64,000 nucleotides of DNA. Origin: Actinomadura sp. DC4. GTDB taxonomy: Bacteria; Actinomycetota; Actinomycetes; Streptosporangiales; Streptosporangiaceae. The notes beneath the pieces were generated by a model. The model had not been told where the DNA came from. It searched no databases and was given only the letters and a program-made list of their open reading frames with translations. Shown in pieces: positions 25,177 to 34,468 of the stretch. The stretch covers positions 372,001 through 436,000 of the forward strand of contig NZ_JAUEQY010000001.1 of NCBI RefSeq assembly GCF_030406325.1. Direction: 5' to 3'. Made by a program: the position numbers and the translations under genes. How positions within the stretch are numbered: position 1 is the stretch's first letter; each line of letters opens with the position of its first letter.

Positions 25177-25932
25177 ATGGGCCCGAAACCGTGGGAACGC
25201 TGGGCGGTGACGATCGTCGGCCTGGCCTTAGCCGCCGGTGGCGTCGCGCTCGGCGCCGGCCCGTACAACGACCGCCGCGCGTTCGAGAAGGCGGGTTACT
25301 GCGGCGAATCGACGTCGTCCGATGGCTGCATCGCGCGAATGCGGATGACCGTTGTGTCGAAGTCGACGTACACGACCCACGACCCCGATCCGGACTGGCC
25401 CCCTCCGCAGCCACCGCCGCAACCCCCTCCGATGCCACCGCCGTTCCAGGGACCGTTCCGGATCGCCCCCGCGGTGGGAGGAATGCTGGCCTCCCTCCCG
25501 ATGTCGGACACCGTCCACTACGAACTGACCGTACGGACCGAGGACGGCGCGCGGCACAAGTACGCGGTGGGTCACACCGTCTACGACGCGGCGAAACCGG
25601 GGACGGCCGGGGTGGCCGAGGTCTGGCACGGCCACGTCAGACGGCTGCGAATCGGCGCCGACAGTCACGAGGAGTGGTCGTACTGGTCGCTGGGCCTGTC
25701 CTGGGTCCTCGCCTGGATCGGCGTGATGCTGATCGCCGGCTGGGGCCTGTCGCTGGCCGGCGTCCCGCTGCCCATCGTGATCGGCGCTTGGTGGGGCGGC
25801 GTCATCGTGTTCACGTCCTTCCACGACTGGAGACCCGCCATCTGGGTCATCCCGGCCATCTTCGCCGGCGCCGTCCTCACCTTGCGCGTGTCCGCGACGA
25901 TCATGGCCGCCCGACGCCCTTCCCGGTGGTGA
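25177..25932 (+). CDS. Membrane protein with proline-rich extracytoplasmic loop, unknown function
   Basis: I do not recognise a family. From ATG 25177 (GGGGAG upstream; ATG 25165 is an alternative) the 251-residue protein has one N-terminal helix (WAVTIVGLALAAGGVALGAG). An extracytoplasmic region of about 140 residues contains two cysteines (YCGESTSSDGC) and a proline tract (DPDWPPPQPPPQPPP). Three C-terminal helices end WVIPAIFAGAVLTLRV. The loop VHYELTVRTEDGARHKYAVG followed by DAAKPGTAGVAEVWHG resembles the exposed domain of DUF3592-like proteins. It is isolated between divergent and unrelated genes. Confidence 0.8.
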   Translation: MGPKPWERWAVTIVGLALAAGGVALGAGPYNDRRAFEKAGYCGESTSSDGCIARMRMTVVSKSTYTTHDPDPDWPPPQPPPQPPPMPPPFQGPFRIAPAVGGMLASLPMSDTVHYELTVRTEDGARHKYAVGHTVYDAAKPGTAGVAEVWHGHVRRLRIGADSHEEWSYWSLGLSWVLAWIGVMLIAGWGLSLAGVPLPIVIGAWWGGVIVFTSFHDWRPAIWVIPAIFAGAVLTLRVSATIMAARRPSRW

Positions 25933-26106
25933 GTTCGGCCACGGCGGCGCGTGGTGGCCGGCTCGGGCACCCGCGGCCCCGGTGCGCTGAGTCACGAAGA
26001 CGGCGCTCTTCGCCGGCCGATCGCTTTGACAGGCCTTGATTGATCACTCTATGTGGTGATAGTACTACCGTACGTATCTGCAAGTTTCTCCTCGGAGGTT
26101 CCCCCG

Positions 26107-26622
26107 GTGGACGCACGTCTGGATCGCATCAACGCCGCATTCGACGCTCTGGACACCAACTCCAACGGCTATCTGGAGGCCGACGACTTCGACCGGCTCG
26201 GGCACCGGATCGTCGAGGCCCTGGGCGTGGCGGAGAGCTCGCCCAAGGCCCAGGCGCTCCACGCGAGCTGCCGGGGCTACTGGGAAGGCCTGGTCGAGAC
26301 GCTCGACGAGAACCGCGACGGGAGGCTGAGCCCCGAGGAGTACGCCCGCTTCCACGAGCCGAGCGAGTTCGAGGACGGCGTCCGGCCGTACGCGGACGCG
26401 CTCACCGCGATCTGCGACCGGGACGACGACGGCTTCGTCCAGCGCGAGGACTTCGTACGGGGCATGTCCGCGGTGGGCTTCCCCGCGGACAACGTCGAGG
26501 CCCTCTTCAAGGCGTTCGACCCCCAGGGCACCGGCGAGGTCGCCACGACCGAGTGGCGCATCGCCATCGAGGAGTACTTCCTGTCCCGAGGCGGCCATCC
26601 CGTCGGCGACACCCTGGTCTGA
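26107..26622 (+). CDS. Four-EF-hand calcium-binding protein, calerythrin-like
   Basis: 171 residues from GTG 26107, placed after CGGAGG. Three loops have good calcium-ligand patterns: DTNSNGYLEADD (near 14), DENRDGRLSPEE (near 69) and DRDDDGFVQRED (near 105). The fourth (DPQGTGEVATTE) is plausible with a terminal Glu. Length and spacing match calerythrin-type sarcoplasmic Ca-binding proteins known in actinomycetes. Its likely role is cytoplasmic calcium buffering or signalling. A hairpin follows immediately after the stop, so it is a single-gene transcript. Confidence 0.93.
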   Translation: MDARLDRINAAFDALDTNSNGYLEADDFDRLGHRIVEALGVAESSPKAQALHASCRGYWEGLVETLDENRDGRLSPEEYARFHEPSEFEDGVRPYADALTAICDRDDDGFVQREDFVRGMSAVGFPADNVEALFKAFDPQGTGEVATTEWRIAIEEYFLSRGGHPVGDTLV

Positions 26623-26623
26623 C

Positions 26624-26643
26624 CCCGGCCGGTGTCGGCCGGG
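26624..26643 (+). terminator. Hairpin after the EF-hand gene
   Basis: CCCGGCCG (26624-26631) and CGGCCGGG (26636-26643) pair perfectly around GTGT, two bases after the stop codon. The following 278 bp to the next start hold no supportable gene. Confidence 0.7.
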
Positions 26644-26921
26644 AGCGTCCGTCCGTCCCAGTGCCGGGCCGACGGCCCTGGCCGCCGGGGACGAAACCGT
26701 CCACCGCGGCGACCGCGCCGGTGAACTCGCGACCGAGCACCACCACACCTCGCCGAGAACGCCGCGGCCGTGGCGCAGGCCGCCGCGCCGCAACGCGCCG
26801 TCAGATGCCCGCGCGGAGCGCTTCGTGTGTGCGGCGCGGGTCTACGGGTGGCCGGTGGCATCCCGGCGGGCGGGTGCCGGGTGGTGCCGCTCCGCTGTGG
26901 CGGCGGGGAGAAGGAGGACTC

Positions 26922-27812
26922 ATGGCCGATGGCGTCGGCGTGGAGGAGGGGGTCGGGTCGACGGCCCTGGTGGTGGCCGCGGCGCGGGCGATCGAGACGC
27001 ACCGTCACGACGCCCTGGCCCGTGACGTCTACGCCGAGCACTTCGTACGCGCGGCGCGGGTGTCCGTCGGCTGGCCGGTGCGGCCTCGGCAGGTGCCGGG
27101 GGGTGAGGCCGATCCGTTGTGGGGGCGGCTCGGGCGCTACTTCGGCCTGCGGACGCGGGTGCTCGACGACTTCCTCCTCCGGCAGGCGCGCGCCGGGGTC
27201 CGGCAGGTCGTCCTGCTCGGGGCCGGGCTGGACACGCGGGCGTACCGGCTCGACTGGCCGCCCGGCTGCCGGGTCTTCGAGATCGACAGGGAGGGCGTGC
27301 TCGCGTTCAAGGGGCGGGTCCTCGGCGGGCTGCGGGCCGCGCCGAAGGCCGAGCGGGTCGCGATCGGGGTCGATCTGCGCGGCGACTGGGCCGAGGCGCT
27401 GACCGGAGCGGGCTTCGACCCCGAGGCGCCGACCGCCTGGCTCGCCGAAGGTGTGCTGCTCTACGTTCCCCGTCTCGCCGAACGCGCCCTCATGGCGGCC
27501 GTGGACAGGCTCAGCGCGGCGGGGAGCGCCCTGGCCTACGAGGTCAAGCTCGGCGTGGAGTCGGCGGACGTCCGCGAGAGCCCGATCTACGCGGAGGCCA
27601 GGCGGCAGGCCGGCGTCGACTTCCTCGTCCTGTTCGACCGGGACCCGCGGCCCGACTCCGCCGGGGACCTGGCCGCCCGCGGCTGGCGTACGTCGGTCCA
27701 CACCGCGTTCGACTTCTCCCGCCACCACGGACGCGGCCCACGCCCCCAGCCCGACCGCCCCGACGCACTGGCCGCCAACCGGTGGATATTCGCGAACCTG
27801 CGAACACGGTGA
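26922..27812 (+). CDS. Class I SAM methyltransferase, LCMT/TIGR00027 family
   Basis: 296 residues from ATG 26922, directly after AAGGAGG. It carries the family's GSTALVVAAARAIETHR start, SAM motif I VVLLGAGLDTRAYRLDWP, acidic residue FEIDRE, and WLAEGVLLYVP. These match the leucine-carboxyl-methyltransferase-like proteins that are abundant in mycobacteria and other actinomycetes. Substrates are usually unknown; some act on polyketides or fatty acids. It is upstream of the secreted CinY-like gene by 43 bp and may share its transcript. Confidence 0.94.
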   Translation: MADGVGVEEGVGSTALVVAAARAIETHRHDALARDVYAEHFVRAARVSVGWPVRPRQVPGGEADPLWGRLGRYFGLRTRVLDDFLLRQARAGVRQVVLLGAGLDTRAYRLDWPPGCRVFEIDREGVLAFKGRVLGGLRAAPKAERVAIGVDLRGDWAEALTGAGFDPEAPTAWLAEGVLLYVPRLAERALMAAVDRLSAAGSALAYEVKLGVESADVRESPIYAEARRQAGVDFLVLFDRDPRPDSAGDLAARGWRTSVHTAFDFSRHHGRGPRPQPDRPDALAANRWIFANLRTR

Positions 27813-27855
27813 GTCACGGTTCCACTACAGTCCGAGCATACGAAAGGAGACAGGC

Positions 27856-28905
27856 ATGAGGTCGAAGGTCCCGCCCATCGCCGCGGCCACCGTGGCGGTC
27901 GCGGCCGCTTCGGTTCTCATGGCGGGGGCGGCGCACGCCTTCGGCACCGTCGGGCATCTGGCCGAGCACGAGCACATCACCCGGGCGGCACTCGCGTGCG
28001 GCACGCCCGGGGGCGGCCCCGACTGCGTCGAACCGCGCTCGCTGGACCAGGTCGCGGGCATGAAGGGCACCTTCGGGGCGGTCGGCTCGCCGGACAACCC
28101 GCTGACCGGGGAGATGCTGACCTCGGCGGCGCACTGCGACAACGCCGACTACGTCGAGGGCCCCGAATACCGCCCAGAGGACCGCCGGCGGGCCACGGCC
28201 GCCCTTCTGGACTGCGTCGATTACGCCCGCGCCCGCGTACGCGCCGGTGTCCGGCGGGCCGCCGACGTCCTCGACTCCCAGGGCCGCGTCAAGCCCGAAG
28301 AGGTCAGCCTCAAATTCTCGGTGATCCCGCCGCACCCGGCCAACTGCTCCTTCAACCGGGTACGCGGCCGCGTCAAGTGCGACGTCATCGAGGAGTTCGG
28401 CCGTGCCCTGCACGCGATGCAGGACTTCTACTCCCACAGCAACTGGGCCGACGAGGCCGCCCCCGGGCCGATCGGCGTGCGCAACCCGCCCGGCGGCCGG
28501 CAGGACGACATCAGCCCGCTGTTCGCCCTCTTCGGGCCTGAGCCGTCCGACGTACCCGGCTGGCTGACCACCGGCTGCTTCGACGCCCAGGCCGCCATCT
28601 CGGGCGAACGGGCCGGGTGCACCGACGACGGCCGGACCCGCCTCAAGCACGCCTGGATCAACAAGGACCACGGCGTGATCGACCCCCGTACGGGCGCCGC
28701 CTCGTGCGTGGAGAACGACAAGAACGTGTGCACCTCGCGCGGGCAGGCCGGTGAGGACTTCGCCCGTGCCGTACGCGGGGCCGTCGACGACACCCGCCGC
28801 CAGTGGCGCGACTTCGCCACCGCCGTACGCCAGGCCTATCCCGGGCGCGGCGACCTCATCGTCTGCGCCCTCGCCCACGACGACCCGGTCAGGACCTGCC
28901 GATGA
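27856..28905 (+). CDS. Secreted Het-C/CinY-like protein
   Basis: 349 residues from ATG 27856 (AAAGGAGA upstream). Signal peptide VAAASVLMAGAAHA with likely cleavage before FGTVGH. His-rich motifs HEHITRAAL and ALHAMQDFYSHSNWADE match Het-C domain proteins and the CinY protein of lantibiotic clusters. The His/Asp pattern resembles zinc-dependent phospholipase C/P1-nuclease folds, so a secreted metal hydrolase is plausible. At least eight cysteines after the signal (ALACGT, AHCDNA, NCSFN, KCDV and others) suggest disulfides. No lantibiotic genes are nearby. Its stop abuts the end of the convergent helicase gene. Confidence 0.85.
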   Translation: MRSKVPPIAAATVAVAAASVLMAGAAHAFGTVGHLAEHEHITRAALACGTPGGGPDCVEPRSLDQVAGMKGTFGAVGSPDNPLTGEMLTSAAHCDNADYVEGPEYRPEDRRRATAALLDCVDYARARVRAGVRRAADVLDSQGRVKPEEVSLKFSVIPPHPANCSFNRVRGRVKCDVIEEFGRALHAMQDFYSHSNWADEAAPGPIGVRNPPGGRQDDISPLFALFGPEPSDVPGWLTTGCFDAQAAISGERAGCTDDGRTRLKHAWINKDHGVIDPRTGAASCVENDKNVCTSRGQAGEDFARAVRGAVDDTRRQWRDFATAVRQAYPGRGDLIVCALAHDDPVRTCR

Positions 28906-31900
28906 CTACGACTCCGGGTGGATGCCGAGCTCGCCGAGGAGGGGCCACAGGCTCGCCATGGCCTTGTCGGGGTCGCGGTAGAACGCGCTGCCCCGGACCC
29001 GCCAGAAGCGCCAGCCCAGACGCTCCAGGACCAGCTGGCGGCGCAGGTCGGCCTCCCACTGGTCGGGGCCGTGATACCTGTCCCCGTCGCACTCGATGGC
29101 GAGCTTGCGCCCCGCGCCCCGTACGACCAGGTCGATTCGCAGGCTGCCCACGGGGTGCTGCGGCGTGACCCGGTAGCCACGCGCCAGCAGCTGGCGCAGG
29201 ACGCGGCGTTCGAAGTCGGACTCACAACGGGACTCCAGATCCTGGGCCAGTGCGGGGGAGCGCTGACCGTCGCGGGCGTAGCGGATCAGTTTGGCGCGCT
29301 GGTCGTCCGGGTGCAGCGCGTCCGGCTGGACGCTGTGGAACACCCACATCTGGTCGCGGGCGCGGCTGGCCGTGACGTTCATCCGCTGCTCGAAGACGCG
29401 TGAGGTGGCCGCGCTCCGCGCGTCGTCGGCGACGACGCTGATGAAGATCACGTCGCGTTCGTCGCCCTGGAAGCCGTACGCGTCGGCGCAGCGCAGCCGG
29501 CGTGCCTCGTACTCCTCCGGGCCGAGCTTGTGCAGCAGCGCGGCGTCGATGAACTGCGCCTGCCGGCTCGTGCCCAGCAGGGAGATCACGCCCATGGTCC
29601 GGCCCTCGTACGCGGGGTCGGCGCAGCATTCGACCAGCGCGTCGACCAGCGCCCGCGCCTCCGCCTCGTTCACCTCGCCGACGGCCAGGTCCTGCCGTAC
29701 GCCGTCCTCGACGTACACGGCGCGTACGACCGGGCCCGGCAGGCGGGTGGTCTCCTCGCGCAGCGGCTGGATCTCGCCGCCGTAGTAGTGCTGGGAGGAG
29801 AACTCGATGATCTGCGGCAGGCAGCGGAAGTGCTCGCGCAGCCGTACGACGCCGGGGAACAGCCGGGCCGACGCGTCGTACAGGCTCGACTCCAGGTCGA
29901 GCAGCAGCGCATTGGGGAACTCGCCCAGGTGCGTACGGATGAGCTCGTCGACCCGCCCGCGTTCGGTGCCGATCGCGGACGGGCTGATCTGCCGGTCGTC
30001 GCCGACGACCACGATCTTGGAGCCGAGCCCGAGCAGGCCGAGCGCGAACGTGTCGCACTGGCTGCTCTCGTCGACCACCACGACGTCGAACGGCGGGGCG
30101 GCGGCCGGGTCGAAGGACTCCACGACCCGGTAGTACGGCATGATCCAGATCGGCACCGCGCCCATGGCGTGCGGCATCAGCCGCTGGGCCTCGGCGCGCC
30201 ACTTGCTGGCCGCCACGCCCGTGCCCTTGCCGATCTTGCGGAGCGTCTGCAGCCAGCCGACCAGCGCCTGCCGCTGGGAGTGGCCCAGGTTGCGCTTCAT
30301 CGCGAGCCAGGCCGACCGGCGCGTCAGCTCCAGGGTGAGCGCGCGCTGTTCGTCCTGCGTACGTTCCAGGCGCCGCTGCACCTCGGCGACGTCGTCCGCG
30401 CCGATGATGCCCGACAGCCAGGTCTCGGCCTGCCGCCACTGCCACAGCAGGTCGAGCTGGGCGGGGTCGCCGGCCAGCATCGCCCGGCCCCCGGTGGAGC
30501 GGATCAGCTCGGCCCAGCGCGGCGTCACCTCGGCGAGCCGGTCGTACAGCGACGCGAGGCGTACGACGGCGGGGCGCATGGCGCCCAGGCGCGCGGCGGT
30601 CGCGACCGCGGAGTTCCAGCGCCCCCAGTCCGCGGAGTTGAGCGCGTCCAGCAGGTCGTCCCACAGCGAGCTCGCCTCGGGGCGGGTGCGCGCCGCCGCC
30701 AGCCATTCGCCGAACCGGGTCAGGTCCGACTGCAGCGACCGCTGCCGCTGCCGGGAGCGCAGGCCGTCGAGGACCTCCGACAGCAGGCGCAGGTCGTCGG
30801 GGGAGGGCCTCGGCGGGGCGGGCAGGACGTACGCGACGCGGTCGCGCAGCCAGGGCCAGTCGACGGTCTCCCAGTGCAGGGCGGCGACGACCTGCTGGGT
30901 GTGTTCGCCGATCCAGGTCTCGACCGCGGAGATGCCGGGGGGCACGGGAGGCGCCGCGAGCGCCACGACGAACTCATCGGCCCACAGGGCCGCGAGCGAC
31001 TCGCGGAGCCGCCGCAGCCGCAGCCACGCCGTCACCCGGTCGACGTCCCCCGCCGTACGCGGCGGCTCACCGTCGATGCGGACCGACTTCACGAACTGCG
31101 CGAGGTCGCGGTTGACCAGCGAGGAGACCTTCTTGTGCTCGGCGTAGCGGCGGCGCAGCTGGTCGAGCATCTCGAGGTTCTCGCGGTAGGGCCGGTCGGG
31201 CATCTCGATCCGGGAGCCGGCGAACGCCGAGCGCATCGCCGCGCACTCGTGCGCGCCCTGCCGGAGCCGTTCGGCGTGCCCCGACCACAGCTCCAGCCAC
31301 TGCCGCTCCTGCGCGACCTGCGCGCGCAGCCGTACGAGCCACTCCTCGCTCAGGAGGGTCAGGCCGTCAGCCGCCCGCGCGGCGTCGTCGGAGAGCCGGG
31401 CCAGCTCGGCGTCGCCGAGCGCGTCGATCCGCGCGAGGTCGGCGTCGTGACCGGCCAGGATCCGGCCGAGCCGGCGTACCTCCTCGGTGTCATGGGCCAG
31501 GCGCTCCCCGGTCGGGAGTTCGCTCGCGACCGGCATGTCGGCGGTGCAGGCGATCGCGTCCGAGGGGCCGACGCGCTGGAGGAGGGAGTACAGCTCGGCG
31601 AGCTCGGCCGGGGTCAGCGGGCACTCCGTGCCGAAGGAGAGCGCGTCGGGGATCCGGCCGAGGTCGTGCTGGTGCTGGACCAGCCAGTCGGCGACCTCGC
31701 CGGCGCGGCGCGGATGACCGGCGACCTCCAGGCTCTCCCGCTCGCGTTCGAGGCCGGTCCGCAGGCGCTTGCGCAGCCGGAGCACCTCGGCCTCGACCTC
31801 GTCGAGCCGGAGGCGGAGCCCGGCCACCGCCCGGCTCTCCTGCTCCTCGTCCACACTGTCCGCCGCGGACGTGATGGCCTGGACGGACCGCTGCAGCTCC

Positions 31901-33159
31901 GTCAGGTGCGCCGAGGACGAGCCGAGCACGGCGAGCGACAGGTCGCGCAGGTCGTCCGGGATCTTCTCACGCAGCACGGTCAGCGCCTGGTCCTTGTGCG
32001 CGGTGACCAGCACGCGCTTGCCGTGCGCCACGAGGTGCGACACGAGGTTGGCGATCGTGTGGCTCTTGCCCGTACCGGGCGGGCCCTGCACGGTGACGCC
32101 GCTGTGCGTGGCGAGCTTGCGCGCGATCTGCACCTGCTCGTCGTTGGCGGCCAGCGGGAGCAGGAGCTGTTCGGCCACGGGCGCCCAGTCCTCGGCGTCC
32201 AGGGCGGCGGCGTCGTCCTCCCCGGCGGCGAGCGCGACCATCGGGGCGGGCAGTGAGGGCCGGTCGGCCATCGCGAGCTTGAGCTGCTCGAAGAACTTCA
32301 GGAACATCACGCGGCGCCGGCGTACGACCAGCCGCCACGTGTCCACGATCACCGGGGCCTCGGTGGTCTCGGGCAGCTCCGGGCCTTCGTCGACCCGGTC
32401 GTCAAGGCCCAGCGGGGCCACGATCCGGCGGTAGAGCGCACGCGCCTCGCCGGACCAGACGTCGACCGGCTCGGCGGCGAGCTCCTCGCCGATCCGGCCC
32501 AGCCGCTCCAGGTCGGGCACGCCGAGCCCCTGCAGGCAGTCGAGCTCCAGCACGGGCAGGCCGTCGGGCACGACCGACAGGTCGCCGGACTCGTCGTCGA
32601 AGACGATCCGTACGGGGGTGAGCACCATCGGGTGGCGGATCCGCCGGCCGGCGAAGTTCCAGCCGAGGACGCCGTGGCCCCAGACCAGCTCGTGCGTCGC
32701 CTCGTCGGTGCGCATCCGCTGCCGCAGCCGGAACAGCGTCTCGTACAGCCGCCGCGCGGCGACCGCGGGCCGCGCCTCGTGCGCCCAGGGCTCCCAGACC
32801 TCGGTCATCCACTCCAGCACGGCGGCCTCGGCGTCGGGGTCGTCGTCGGGCGGCAGCGGCGTGAAGTGCGGGTCGTCGACCGGCACGCCGTCCAGGAAGG
32901 ACGCGAGCGCCTCGGGTACGGGGGGCGGCACCGGCCTGGGCACCTTCGCCACCCGGAGCCACGTCGTCCCGGCGCCGAGGCTCACGGAGGGGTGCGGCGG
33001 CACGTCGGACGGCGCGACCGTCACGTCATAGTCCGCGACGTCGCGGACCGGCTTGGCGTGGACCTCCTGGGCGAGCGCGCTCAGGTAGTCGTGCAGCCGC
33101 CCGATCCGTTCGCGGGTGTTCATGTCGTCCATCTTGGGCGCCCCGTCCGTCCGATCCAC
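28906..33159 (-). CDS. Giant SF1 (Upf1/COG1112-like) helicase with C-terminal Vsr-like nuclease domain
   Basis: About 1417 residues. Walker A GPPGTGKSHT lies near residue 357, the 1A core ends LVTAHKDQAL, and Walker B FDVVVVDESSQCDT lies near 1022. Motif III is VVVGDDRQISPSA, followed by motifs RLREHFRCLP, DAYGFQGDERDVIF and NVTASRARDQMWVF. A long coiled-coil-rich insert (about 400-980) separates the two halves. The last 110 residues form an endonuclease-like domain: FERRVLRQLLARGY, RIDLVVRGAGRKLAIECDG, then ERLGWRFWRVRG, as in Vsr/MTES_1575 nucleases. Such helicase-nuclease fusions are common in phage-defence loci. The start is uncertain: GTG 33159 (after GGGGAAAG), ATG 33132 or ATG 33123. 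Confidence 0.92.
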   Translation of the reverse strand: MDRTDGAPKMDDMNTRERIGRLHDYLSALAQEVHAKPVRDVADYDVTVAPSDVPPHPSVSLGAGTTWLRVAKVPRPVPPPVPEALASFLDGVPVDDPHFTPLPPDDDPDAEAAVLEWMTEVWEPWAHEARPAVAARRLYETLFRLRQRMRTDEATHELVWGHGVLGWNFAGRRIRHPMVLTPVRIVFDDESGDLSVVPDGLPVLELDCLQGLGVPDLERLGRIGEELAAEPVDVWSGEARALYRRIVAPLGLDDRVDEGPELPETTEAPVIVDTWRLVVRRRRVMFLKFFEQLKLAMADRPSLPAPMVALAAGEDDAAALDAEDWAPVAEQLLLPLAANDEQVQIARKLATHSGVTVQGPPGTGKSHTIANLVSHLVAHGKRVLVTAHKDQALTVLREKIPDDLRDLSLAVLGSSSAHLTELQRSVQAITSAADSVDEEQESRAVAGLRLRLDEVEAEVLRLRKRLRTGLERERESLEVAGHPRRAGEVADWLVQHQHDLGRIPDALSFGTECPLTPAELAELYSLLQRVGPSDAIACTADMPVASELPTGERLAHDTEEVRRLGRILAGHDADLARIDALGDAELARLSDDAARAADGLTLLSEEWLVRLRAQVAQERQWLELWSGHAERLRQGAHECAAMRSAFAGSRIEMPDRPYRENLEMLDQLRRRYAEHKKVSSLVNRDLAQFVKSVRIDGEPPRTAGDVDRVTAWLRLRRLRESLAALWADEFVVALAAPPVPPGISAVETWIGEHTQQVVAALHWETVDWPWLRDRVAYVLPAPPRPSPDDLRLLSEVLDGLRSRQRQRSLQSDLTRFGEWLAAARTRPEASSLWDDLLDALNSADWGRWNSAVATAARLGAMRPAVVRLASLYDRLAEVTPRWAELIRSTGGRAMLAGDPAQLDLLWQWRQAETWLSGIIGADDVAEVQRRLERTQDEQRALTLELTRRSAWLAMKRNLGHSQRQALVGWLQTLRKIGKGTGVAASKWRAEAQRLMPHAMGAVPIWIMPYYRVVESFDPAAAPPFDVVVVDESSQCDTFALGLLGLGSKIVVVGDDRQISPSAIGTERGRVDELIRTHLGEFPNALLLDLESSLYDASARLFPGVVRLREHFRCLPQIIEFSSQHYYGGEIQPLREETTRLPGPVVRAVYVEDGVRQDLAVGEVNEAEARALVDALVECCADPAYEGRTMGVISLLGTSRQAQFIDAALLHKLGPEEYEARRLRCADAYGFQGDERDVIFISVVADDARSAATSRVFEQRMNVTASRARDQMWVFHSVQPDALHPDDQRAKLIRYARDGQRSPALAQDLESRCESDFERRVLRQLLARGYRVTPQHPVGSLRIDLVVRGAGRKLAIECDGDRYHGPDQWEADLRRQLVLERLGWRFWRVRGSAFYRDPDKAMASLWPLLGELGIHPES

Positions 33160-33375
33160 CCATCTTTCCCCACGGATCTGACGCACGGGCGGGCTCCCCG
33201 GACCCGCCCGTGTCGGCCCCGTCACTCCGAAAGGTTCCGAACCTGTTGTCTGACTGCTGTCAACAATCGATAACAAATCGTTCATCGGAAAGTGCTTCAC
33301 ATCACACTCGCAGCCGTTTACCGTCCCCGGTGCGTGAATCGACCCGCGGATTCACCGCAGGCATTGGGAGGCTTG

Positions 33376-34413
33376 ATGCTGTTCAACCGGATCGGCCGTC
33401 GCATTCGCTGGAGCATGACGGCCGCCTCGGCCCTCGTACTGGCGAGCCTGGGGATGCCGGCGCTCGCGGCCACCCCGTCCGTGGCGCAATCCACCGTCGT
33501 CGGAATTCACAACGCCTACACCAAGGCGGACTTCCCGTATCTGGCCAAGGCCCTCGACGCCGGCGCGTCAATGGTCGAGCTGGACGCGTGGGACGACATC
33601 TTCACCCGCGAGTGGAAGGTCAGCCACGACAAGCCGACCAGCAACGACAACAACTGCGTCAACGCCGCCGGCCCGGCCGACATCTACACCGGCAGCGCCA
33701 ACAAGGACCTCGGCTCCTGTCTGGACGACATCAAGTACTGGCTCGCCGCGCACCCGTCGTCCGGCCCCATCTTCGTCAAGGTCGAGCTCAAGGCCGGCTT
33801 CCAGAACAACTACGGGATGGGACCGGCCGCGTTCGACGCGGACGTGAACGCCCACCTGGGGAACGTGCTGTACCGCCCCGCCGACCTGCTCGGCGGCCAC
33901 GCGAGCCTGGACGAGGCGGCGAAGGCGAACGACTGGCCGAGCCGCGCGTCGCTGGCCGGCAAGGTCATCATGTACGTCATCCCCGGCACGGTGGAGCTGG
34001 CCAACCCGACCGACAAGCTGCACACCGACGTGGAGTACGCCACGTACCTGAAGAACCTCAAGGCGGCCGGGAACCTCGCCACCGCCACGACCTTCCCCAC
34101 CGTGCTCGGCGCGCTCACCGGAGACCCCCGCGCGCAGTACACCGACGCGAGCATCCGGCCCTGGTTCGTGGTCTTCGACGGTGACGCCGCGACGTACGTC
34201 GCGGGCGTCGACACCTCCTGGTACGACACCAACCACTACCTGCTGACCATGACCGACGCGCACAACGTGCCGCCCGCCCTGGACGACACGAATCCGCCGG
34301 TCGCCGACGCCCAGAACCGGGTGGCCCAGCTTGCCCGGGACCACGCGTCGATCGCCTCGTGCGACTGGTACGCCCTGCCGTCCGTGCTCTCCCAGGTCCT
34401 GACGCGCGGCTGA
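33376..34413 (+). CDS. Secreted phosphatidylinositol-specific phospholipase C-like enzyme
   Basis: 345 residues from ATG 33376 (GGGAGG upstream). Signal peptide MTAASALVLASLGMPALAA. The TIM-barrel start VVGIHNAYTKADFPYLAKAL has catalytic His45, then ELDAWDD and the second catalytic His84 in KVSHDKP. This layout fits the calcium-dependent PI-PLC group known from streptomycetes, with Asp/Glu in MVELDAW as candidate metal ligands. It would cleave phosphoinositides or related phosphodiesters outside the cell. It converges on the secreted nuclease gene across a strong hairpin. Confidence 0.9.
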   Translation: MLFNRIGRRIRWSMTAASALVLASLGMPALAATPSVAQSTVVGIHNAYTKADFPYLAKALDAGASMVELDAWDDIFTREWKVSHDKPTSNDNNCVNAAGPADIYTGSANKDLGSCLDDIKYWLAAHPSSGPIFVKVELKAGFQNNYGMGPAAFDADVNAHLGNVLYRPADLLGGHASLDEAAKANDWPSRASLAGKVIMYVIPGTVELANPTDKLHTDVEYATYLKNLKAAGNLATATTFPTVLGALTGDPRAQYTDASIRPWFVVFDGDAATYVAGVDTSWYDTNHYLLTMTDAHNVPPALDDTNPPVADAQNRVAQLARDHASIASCDWYALPSVLSQVLTRG

Positions 34414-34430
34414 GACACGCAGGGGAAACG

Positions 34431-34464
34431 CGGCGGCGGGCGGGGGAGACCCAGCCCGCCGCCG
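34431..34464. terminator. Bidirectional hairpin between PI-PLC and nuclease genes
   Basis: CGGCGGCGGGC (34431-34441) pairs perfectly with GCCCGCCGCCG (34454-34464). The hairpin sits in the 55-bp gap between two convergent stop codons and can end both transcripts. Confidence 0.8.
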
Positions 34465-34468
34465 GTTC

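Noticed and set aside
26655-26760. Short minus-strand peptide VVLGREFTGAVAAVDGFVPG, like an alcohol dehydrogenase fragment
   Set aside because: Only about 25 residues of resemblance and no flanking family sequence; too little to call a pseudogene.
29530-32256. 900-codon plus-strand open frame inside the helicase gene
   Set aside because: Shadow of the helicase; no motifs and typical antisense amino-acid bias.
33280-33322. PHO-box-like GTTCATC and GTTTACC upstream of the PI-PLC gene
   Set aside because: The spacing (36 bp) does not fit 11-bp PhoP direct repeats and the cores are poor matches.
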